Below, piece after piece: positions 57,305 to 64,000 of a stretch of DNA of 64,000 nucleotides; position 1 is the stretch's first letter; each line of letters begins with the position of its first letter. Location: the NCBI GenBank assembly GCA_045837725.1, contig JBEWZL010000276.1:62001-126000 (forward strand). The letters are read 5' to 3'. Position numbers and translations under genes: made by a program. The notes below the pieces were generated by a model. It worked only from the letters and a program-made list of their open reading frames with translations. It made no database searches and had not been told where the DNA came from. The stretch is from Vermamoeba vermiformis (Eukaryota; Tubulinea; Echinamoebida).

Positions 57305-60148
57305 ATGAACACACGTAAAAGAAAGCGAACACTTGATAGTGAGGAAGAATCTTGGAATAAATCTCACAGCTCAGAGATTGGTGATGAAGATTCGCCCATT
57401 GATCTCGAGCAAGATCCGTCAGTAATTAACACGCGAGCTAAAAGACAAAAGAAAAATTCTGTAATATGGTAATATTATTATTTTGTTAAAAGGCGGAATA
57501 TAACTGTGTTTCTAGTGCCACCAATGAGGAAGTAATTCAGGCGACGGTAGAAAATAAGCAATTTTCAATATCACCCGCAATAACCTCACTAATAATCAAG
57601 AGTATGTTAATTAGTTATTATAATAATTATTATTATTAATTTTTCTAAATTAGATCTTGAAATTGAGGGAATGTATGCTGGCCGTAATTTAGGCTTGGCT
57701 CTTTCTGAAAGCATAAACAACATTACGCGAATTGATATCCATAGTAAGTACTACCAAATAATATTTTCAAGCTCGTAAAACTAAAAGAACCCTCTGAGAT
57801 TGCTCTTCGGATGTGATCAGGTCCGTTCGGAAGAGCATTAAAACAAGCAAGAAACTTATAGAGCTACTTATTAAAAGTAAGGCATATAACCGATTATTAT
57901 AAGATTGTTAACTAACAAGTCCCAGACGAAAAGCAAAATGCAACTGATAGCGGCGAGTATCGAGATCTGGCTCCACTTCTTCCAAGGCTACAAACACTGT
58001 GGCTAGAAAGTATGTATTAACCTTAAAGACGCTATATTTACTAAGATCTATTCTGCAGATTGTACACTATCTCTAGATACGATCAAACACGTTTTTGGAT
58101 CTGTCGTTCTCGTCGGAGCTCCGTTGAAAAAATTGGGAATTATCAGTACGTCGTTATTATTGCAATTATTATTTAAATAATAATAACGCTGCAATATATA
58201 TAGATGCCAAATTGACACATGACGAGTGCGCAGTAATCGCAGATTGCTTTGCTGGCAACAGAGGTGGATCCATGAAACTTGCCCAATTAAATCTATCTCG
58301 TACGTTAATAGCTCTTATTTGAATATATTTTTCTTAGAATTTAAATATTTCAGACAACCCGATTAAGGCTACACATGCGATCGGTTCCTTAGTCGAGCGT
58401 ACCCAGCCAGAAGAGCTGGATCTGACTGGTAAGTTCATTAGGTGAATATTCTCGATCGTATTATTAACTTATATTAATAAGATTGCGAAATTAATGACGA
58501 AGGGCTCCGTCCCTTGGCGAATACATTGCACCATCGAATGATCATTAAAGATCTGAAACTTGGAAGTAAGTCAATTATGGCGGTCATTATTTTGATATGA
58601 ATTACTCATCAAACATTATAATAATAGAAAATATTATCGGGCATATCGGACTGAAACACCTCAAGAAAAAAGTAAACAATAACTTCAGCCTGTTCTCTTT
58701 GGATCTGCGAGGTATTTAATAGCGGTAAAAACAAAATGAAATTATAATATTTTTTTTCTTAGGTATCAATATTTCGCCTATTTGTGCTCGCATATTGAGC
58801 AAATTGAAGAGCAAAAGTCTTAAAACTATTCTTCTCGGTAAGTCGCTAATTTAAATTTATACTCAATAGTACTAATAAGATTAACATTACTTAATATAGA
58901 CGTTGATATTCCTGCTGTCATAGATTTAACTACAAAAAATAAGTTGTTGGACGGATTCAACAATTCAGCTTTATTACAAGCGATTCACAGCGATAAATGG
59001 GACGACGTTTGGAATATTATTAAGCAAAAACCAAACGTGCCTCTACGCTACTTGATACCGCTAGACAAAGTTCCAATAGCAAAAGTTCATAAGTTACATA
59101 CTTTGGCGTTAGACACTTTGAAAACACACGTGTTGGATCTGGTCGCAAAACAGAAGGAAGAAATTTCTAAGAAAGAAGGCGAGAAAGAACGCTTAGAATA
59201 TCTTACTAAGAGGAAACTAGACCTTGAAAATGAACTTAAGACGATCAACGAGGAGTTGAACGATATGAATAATAAGCAAGGCCGCGAAGATATGATGAAG
59301 ATACGAGAAAAAGATATTGAAACGTATTCGAGTTGTTTGCGGCAAACTGAACGATCAATGCAAAATATAGAACGAGAAATACAGGCCTGGAAAGAATTGG
59401 TCAAGAGAAACGTCGCTGATTGGTCCAAAAATGAAGTGCAAATGTTCATGAGAAATATTGGATTGAACACGTACGAAGGCGTTTTTAACCAGAACAAAGT
59501 CACTGGCAGCGTGTTAGTTCGTCTTTCGACGACAGATTTTCATCAGTTAGGCCTCTCATACCCGCACACAATGCGCGTTGTCAAAGCGTTGTTCCTCGCG
59601 AAACACTTTCAATCGACAGAGGCCCCGCCGGGTATATTACATTGGACTATGAACGATGTCAAAGACTGGCTCACGAAGAACAATTTTCAGAGTCTAATTG
59701 CCACCTTCACAAAGACTCAAGTACACAGCGAAAATTCCTTTGAAATTTCATTTACTAACTGCAGCAGATCACTGGCAGCGAGCTCTTGTTCCTGCAAACT
59801 CCGGACTTGAAGAATTGGCTACAAATTGACACGCTCGCTGAACGTGTCAGACTCGAACAAGCCATCAGCATGTTGAAGAACAGCGTTATCGAAGGACAAC
59901 AGCAGCCAGAGGTCAAACCGAAGCCAAAGGTGCCTAGTCACTTCAAATGTCCGATCACGCAAGAGATTATGCAAGATCCGGTTGTCACTAGCGACGGTCA
60001 TACGTACGAACGGATCGCTATCGAAAATTGGCTTGCGAACCACGATACTTCACCAATGACAAACGAGCCATTAGCGAACAAACAAGTGCACCCGTGTCAC
60101 TATCTTAAGAACATGATTAATGAGTTCTTGCAACAGAACCAAAATTAG
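57305..60148 (+). CDS. LRR / coiled-coil / SAM-SAM / U-box ubiquitin ligase
   Basis: A basic start (MNTRKRKRTLD) is followed by about ten tiny exons of ribonuclease-inhibitor-type LRRs, each roughly one repeat (LPRLQTLWLEN; KLAQLNLSHNPIKA; EELDLTDCEINDEGL; FSLFSLDLRG). Then comes a long charged coiled coil (59110-59390). SAM domain 1 has WSKNEVQMFMRNIGLNTY, and SAM domain 2 has WTMNDVKDWLTKNNFQSL, interrupted by a roughly 50-nt intron before ITGSELLFLQTPDL. The C-terminal U-box is complete (HFKCPITQEIMQDPVVTSDGHTYER, IENWLANHDTSPMTNEPL). The U-box recruits E2~ubiquitin, so this is an E3 ligase whose LRR and SAM parts select the target or oligomerise. I know of no named orthologue with this layout. 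Confidence 0.85.
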
Positions 60149-60226
60149 CAAGATCTCCAGATCCGAAGAGGTAAGTGCGACCAATTTTTATTTTTAAAAC
60201 TATAGCAGATAAGTATAAGATTAAGG

Positions 60227-60998
60227 CTAATTATAGTTATTAGCAGCAGACATGACGTTCTCAACGCTTGTTTTCACCGCGTCCATGCTCGCTTCGGTGA
60301 CTTCACTGTTGCCGCGACGAACACCAAAGACAATGCCAATAATCAACGCCACAAGTGCTACTACACTACCAACGACGATGCCAGCAATAGCACCACCACT
60401 CTAACGAAACAAAAAATGAGCAATAATTTCGAAGTAAATTTCGCATATAGGAATGACGTACCAGTCCCGAGTCATTAGGGGGTGGACTGTCAGCCAAACA
60501 GTCGCCGCCAGAGCAGATGTAACCAGGTTTGCAACAATAAGACCCACAACAGACGGGGTAACTCGACGAACAGCCGCCAGGGTTGCAACAGACTTGCGTG
60601 GTGGAGGCGTCGTAACATTCGTCGGGGCAGCAGATGCCAGATCCAACGCCGAGGAGACAACAAGGATTGGCCGAACCCGAGCAACAGCTTATAGTAGAGT
60701 AACTGCAAGTCACACTGCCACATGCCACGCCTTGTTCTACGGCTCTTCTTGCGTTGAAAGTGGAGTCTGGATTCAATTAAACTCAATTCGCCAATTTATT
60801 GCCTACAAATTTATCGATCAAAAAGTATAATGCTTACTCGGCAGTATCATTGGAATCTTAATAGGTTGTGTTTCTAGGCCTAGTTAATTAACTGCGTTAA
60901 TACGGGGAATGAAAAGGACGAGATCTGTTCAAAAGTATACCTAAAATGCAGTTCAAGCAAAGAGAGAGCAACAAAGCGAATTGAATTGGACGTGCCAT
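60227..60998 (-). CDS. Cys-rich single-pass membrane protein (granulin-like CC pattern)
   Basis: Three exons. A signal peptide (MARPIQFALLLSLCLNC) precedes an ectodomain with many paired cysteines: CCSGSANPCC, then ICCPDECYD, VCCNPGGC, PVCCGSYCCKPGY. Spacing of CC pairs resembles granulin or small disulfide-knot modules, but the order is not an exact granulin. A polar linker (SPPPNDSG) leads to one membrane helix (AGIVVGSVVALVALIIGIVFG), a stop-transfer VRRG and a short cytoplasmic tail. It is probably a type I surface or vesicle protein. The function is unknown. Confidence 0.75.
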
Positions 60999-61064
60999 GA
61001 TGTGTGGTTATGTTTGATAGTTAACACTAGTTTACAATTGACCACTTTTATCTTTTTTTTTTCC

Positions 61065-61080
61065 AATTCGCCGGCGAATT
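61065..61080. repeat. Perfect 16-bp palindrome in a divergent promoter
   Basis: AATTCGCCGGCGAATT reads the same on both strands. It lies between two divergent start codons (60998 minus, 61308 plus), directly after a T/C-rich run. It is a candidate dimeric transcription-factor site. Confidence 0.5.
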
Positions 61081-61307
61081 CGTCAACCCGTCATTCGCAA
61101 TTTTGTGCGCATTTTTAGACGTATCTTATTCAAACCCGCATCCAGTTAACTTCTCTTTTGTCTTCTGGACATACTTTCCAGACAAATGCTTAAGAATCTT
61201 ACAGAAAACTCGGCCAGTACCAAGCCCTTAACTTTGCGAAGTCCAGAAAATTTGTCCCGTCAGCCCACAAAGCACGAGGCAGTCATTGACACCATTAAAT
61301 TGAAACG

Positions 61308-62432
61308 ATGAGCCACAAACGAAAGCACGAAGATGTAAAAGACGAATCGTCAACTAAAGACAAGTCAAACAAAAAGCAACGAGTGTTGGATTCGACTGAA
61401 GAAGACAAGAATCATATTCGCAAGCTGTGGAACAGACTGAACAACGCACTGGGTCCTGTCGACATACCTGAAGCATCTGACACAGAGATTGATGCATGGG
61501 AGTCACAGCGAAAGAAGAAGCTCGAAGAAAAATACCCTGATCGAAACTCCTCACACTTCAAGTTCCCTCCAGAGTACCGCGACTACTTGAAAGTCACTGG
61601 CAAAGTAGAGAGAGATTTGGATGAAACCGCAAAAGTGGCGGATCCACGACAGAAAGATCGGATTTGTTTCAGTGTCTTCTACGGCTCTTTCCTGCAAGGG
61701 TTTGCTACCTCCTGCTCCAAAACTCACGGCGAAGTCACAGCCAAGTCATTTTTGGATCCGTATTGGATGATGTTTACGAAGGAATATTCGACATTCGGCA
61801 TGTTTTTTATCAACTGCAATTCCGAAGACAAAGAATACGGTGCTATCTATCGCTTTCAAAGCAATGACAGTGAGGTCAAGAAAGTGTTCGATTCATTAGC
61901 GGAATATTTGGAGTTTGTTGATGGGTACCTGAACGATGTAGTGCAATTTAACAACTTCGACAACTATTTCGTACTCAATTACGACAAGACGAAGAAAATC
62001 AAGAAAGATATCGATACGATAGTGGACGATATTTGGTGGATATTACCAATCAAGGGGAACAAGTCAGCGAGAGATATTCGTGATGATATGGCAAGTAAAC
62101 AGAAAGCGATCTATGTGCGGGCCAATTCGCAAGCCCAGAGACAAGCCCAAATGTCTTTTGAAACGAAAGATGACGATGCAATTGTTTTATCGACCAAAGA
62201 CAAAGAGTATCCTGTCAAGATAGATTTCGACGACAAATGTGTCGTGATCCGAAACTACTTTTCAGGCTACGCCTTCGAAACGACTTTGAAAGAGGCTTGC
62301 GACTTATGGATAGCGACGGAAAACGGTTATTTTGAAATTTACATAGACTTGGACAAGGCCAAGAAGAAAATTACGAAGGTTATCGATCTCTTCCTCCCTC
62401 GTGAAGGAGATATTTTGGCTAAAAACATGTGA
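61308..62432 (+). CDS. Intronless SUKH/SMI1-KNR4-like protein
   Basis: A single 374-codon frame. A basic/acidic N-terminus (MSHKRKHEDVKDESS) could contain a nuclear signal. Residues about 50-100 give LNNALGPVDIPEASDTEIDAWE and FPPEYRDYLKVTGKVE, which resembles the first helix and the 'LP.dYr.fL...NG' motif of SMI1/KNR4 (SUKH) domains. The C-terminal half has ATENGYFEIYIDLDKAKKK but no second recognisable domain. SUKH proteins are immunity proteins in bacteria and scaffolds in yeast. The assignment rests on a weak motif. The lack of introns is unusual here. Confidence 0.5.
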   Translation: MSHKRKHEDVKDESSTKDKSNKKQRVLDSTEEDKNHIRKLWNRLNNALGPVDIPEASDTEIDAWESQRKKKLEEKYPDRNSSHFKFPPEYRDYLKVTGKVERDLDETAKVADPRQKDRICFSVFYGSFLQGFATSCSKTHGEVTAKSFLDPYWMMFTKEYSTFGMFFINCNSEDKEYGAIYRFQSNDSEVKKVFDSLAEYLEFVDGYLNDVVQFNNFDNYFVLNYDKTKKIKKDIDTIVDDIWWILPIKGNKSARDIRDDMASKQKAIYVRANSQAQRQAQMSFETKDDDAIVLSTKDKEYPVKIDFDDKCVVIRNYFSGYAFETTLKEACDLWIATENGYFEIYIDLDKAKKKITKVIDLFLPREGDILAKNM

Positions 62433-62740
62433 TGCAATGATACTTGTTAATTAAAGATTTGGAGTCCTTCAAACAATATCGACTCACTTTTTAGTTTTGG
62501 CGACCCTACGCCTGCCTCGGCCAAGTTTGTAAATTTGCCGACCACGGGACGCGTATCCTTCACTTTGATATGACAAATTATATCTCTTTCAGCAGATTTC
62601 GCCCCAACCCTTCGTCGTCGAATCCTCGCAGTGTCAAAAAAACGCGTACAAAAAAAACTCTCTGAAGGTTGAGCTCATGTGTGACTTTGAACAATCTTTG
62701 TTCATGAACTAAATGTCATTTAAAAATTACGAACACAACC
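62433..62740. other. Intergenic stretch
   Basis: This lies between two plus-strand genes. The segment 62500-62640 is somewhat GC-richer, but no RNA gene or ORF was recognised. Confidence 0.35.
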
Positions 62741-63565
62741 ATGGACAACGTTACTCTATTTAAGAAGATATTTTCAGATCGCGATCGGTTTGCAAAACCC
62801 GTAAGTGTTGAGAATATTCGATCTGTCGAGATGAAGGTTTTTGTTCGCAGCAAAAAATATGAAAACTCGATTTAAATCATGGCATAATAATCCATTAACA
62901 TATAAAATAGTTTCGTAATTATTTGGACCAAAATGCGACACATCCGAAACTTTCGTGCACTGAAGAAGACCTGAAACGATTTAGCTTCAAAAAAGGTAAA
63001 TATTGGCCTTATAATTTAATAATTAACATCTTATTTAAGAATCACTCAAGCAGACACTGAGTTTATTGTGCCTTTGTGAGCCGATTAGACCTGAAATAGC
63101 TAAATCCGCTTATGAATGCTTGAAAAGAAATGAAAACCAAGATATGGTTCTCCTTGAGTGTGAGATAGAAGTCACAGGTAAACTCATTACAAAAATCTGG
63201 ATTTGGGTTGCTCATCCGCTTACCAACTTTCTTAAAAAGCCCTGAACAGAACAGTTCATGAAGTATTAGATAAGCTTAACGAAGATAACAAGCGATTTGA
63301 CCAGGTTAAAAGCGCTTGCTCCGAGACTTTGGAAGAATTTTTAACCCAAGCAACAGACGACAGCGCAGCGAGATTCCACGCGTGTTTCGTGCCCTTAATT
63401 TGCAGTAGCCAGTTAAAACGAGCCATAAACTGCGTAAATAAGAACCACGAAGAGTTGCATGGCTGTGAGAAGGATATTGACGAAATGTTGATCTGCTCGA
63501 TTGACATGTGGACTCAGCATCTGATGAAGATTACAAATTATAAGCCTAAGAGTGATGACGAATAA
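62741..63565 (+). CDS. Small helical Cys-containing protein, unrecognised
   Basis: Four exons can be joined: MDNVTLFKKIFSDRDRFAKP; FRNYLDQNATHPKLSC; ESLKQTLSLLCLCEPIRPEIAK; then a last exon starting LNRTVHEVLDKLNEDNKRF and ending NYKPKSDDE. The last exon has cysteines in FVPLICSSQLKRAINC and HGCEKDIDEMLIC, on predicted helices. The spacing is near but not equal to CX9C. It is about 190 residues and probably soluble. No family was recognised. Confidence 0.55.
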
Positions 63566-63749
63566 ATCGACATTTCAATGTTGCCGGGAATCCGATCGAT
63601 TTATTCCGAACGAAACTTGTACGGGACATAATCGAACCATTTATGTGAAACACATTGAGTTCAGCTCAACGAGGGCAAGTACTTTGGCCCAAATACAAAT
63701 AGAACCATTGCTTATTGACATAACTATTTGTTTAATTATTTACATGCTA

Positions 63750-64000
63750 TTATTCGTACTTGTCTGTCATATGTTCCAGACGTCGATACTTTCGTTTCTC
63801 TTCTTCAATCTGCGAAAACAAATTCTCGTACAACTTCCGCTTGCGTTCTTGTCGCTTAATCACGGCTTGAACAATGTCTGTTTCTTCTTGCACGCTCTCT
63901 TCACCCATTGAAATGTCTTCAATGACACTAGTACTTGGAGCAGGACCAGCGATTGGCGCCTTTCGCGGTGTGCTTGGCGTGCTCGATGCAACTGGAGTGC
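63750..64000 (-). CDS. C-terminal part of an unrecognised gene (partial)
   Basis: The minus-strand frame from the window end to a TAA encodes TPVASSTPSTPRKAPIAGPA, an acidic stretch (DISMGEESVQEETD) and a charged helix, KRQERKRKLYENLFSQIEEE, ending HMTDKYE. The codon pattern looks real. The gene continues beyond the window, and function cannot be told from this tail. Confidence 0.6.
   Translation of the reverse strand, partial: TPVASSTPSTPRKAPIAGPAPSTSVIEDISMGEESVQEETDIVQAVIKRQERKRKLYENLFSQIEEEKRKYRRLEHMTDKYE

Noticed and set aside
59087-59503. 138-codon minus-strand frame
   Set aside because: Antisense shadow of the coiled-coil/SAM region of the U-box gene.
1-64000. CRISPR arrays, rRNA genes, LTR or other virus-like elements, bacterial operons
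   Set aside because: No regularly spaced repeats, rRNA motifs, reverse-transcriptase, integrase or capsid-like coding sequence was seen; the gene structure is plainly eukaryotic.

Overview
This window is nuclear DNA of a unicellular eukaryote with a compact genome. Genes have many short introns (mostly about 45-150 nt, GT-AG) and small gaps between genes. They lie on both strands, often head to head, and there are three nuclear-type tRNA genes. The content is pan-eukaryotic (GPI transamidase, SMC5/6, Mediator, FIG4, a CAX-type exchanger, PDCD2) mixed with lineage-expanded families (F-box/ankyrin, LRR, Kelch, divergent kinases, SAM/U-box). A MYRF-type autoprocessing domain and a NECAB-like protein fit an amoebozoan or another Opisthokonta-related protist better than a plant, alga or fungus. 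The species cannot be named from sequence alone.

Layout. 1-8.1 kb: 3' end of an unknown gene, GPAA1, tRNA-Ile and tRNA-Val, an NSE1-like gene, a NECAB-like EF-hand/ABM gene and a small disordered protein. 8.6-12.2 kb: an intronless secreted protein, a small KEN-box protein and a Crinkler-like gene with a restriction-endonuclease-fold domain. 12.4-15.1 kb: the first MYRF/LRR gene, which looks damaged. 15.2-19.4 kb: two small genes (one with KEN and D-box degrons), pyrroline-5-carboxylate reductase and a 2-oxoglutarate dioxygenase. 19.8-24.1 kb: a large GPI-type surface protein and a mitochondrial carrier-like protein. 24.8-27.5 kb: an LRR relic and the intact second MYRF/LRR gene. 27.6-36.8 kb: tRNA-Phe, PTGR3-like reductase, vacuolar cation exchanger, PDCD2, MED11-like and a LOG-like protein. 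36.8-46.5 kb: a Kelch/Ig/TKL kinase with several frame breaks and an F-box/ankyrin protein. 46.5-57 kb: FIG4, an F-box protein carrying a histone-H4-like segment, a twin CX9C protein and two divergent kinases. 57.3-64 kb: an LRR/SAM/SAM/U-box ligase, a Cys-rich membrane protein, a SUKH-like protein and two unrecognised genes.

Functional themes. GPAA1 attaches GPI anchors, and the surface protein at 19.9-23.1 kb ends like a GPI substrate. Several genes are cell-cycle or chromosome related (NSE1, degron-bearing proteins), and E2F-like sites lie just upstream of some of them. The most unusual item is a membrane-tethered, predicted self-cleaving transcription factor whose outer part is a leucine-rich-repeat domain; it has a damaged paralogue and a third fragment. 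Single-base frame breaks recur in otherwise well-conserved genes (proC, the Kelch kinase, MYRF copy 1), so assembly indels must be weighed against real pseudogenes. I saw no rRNA, CRISPR array, LTR element or other virus-like element. Exon boundaries were read by eye and are approximate.
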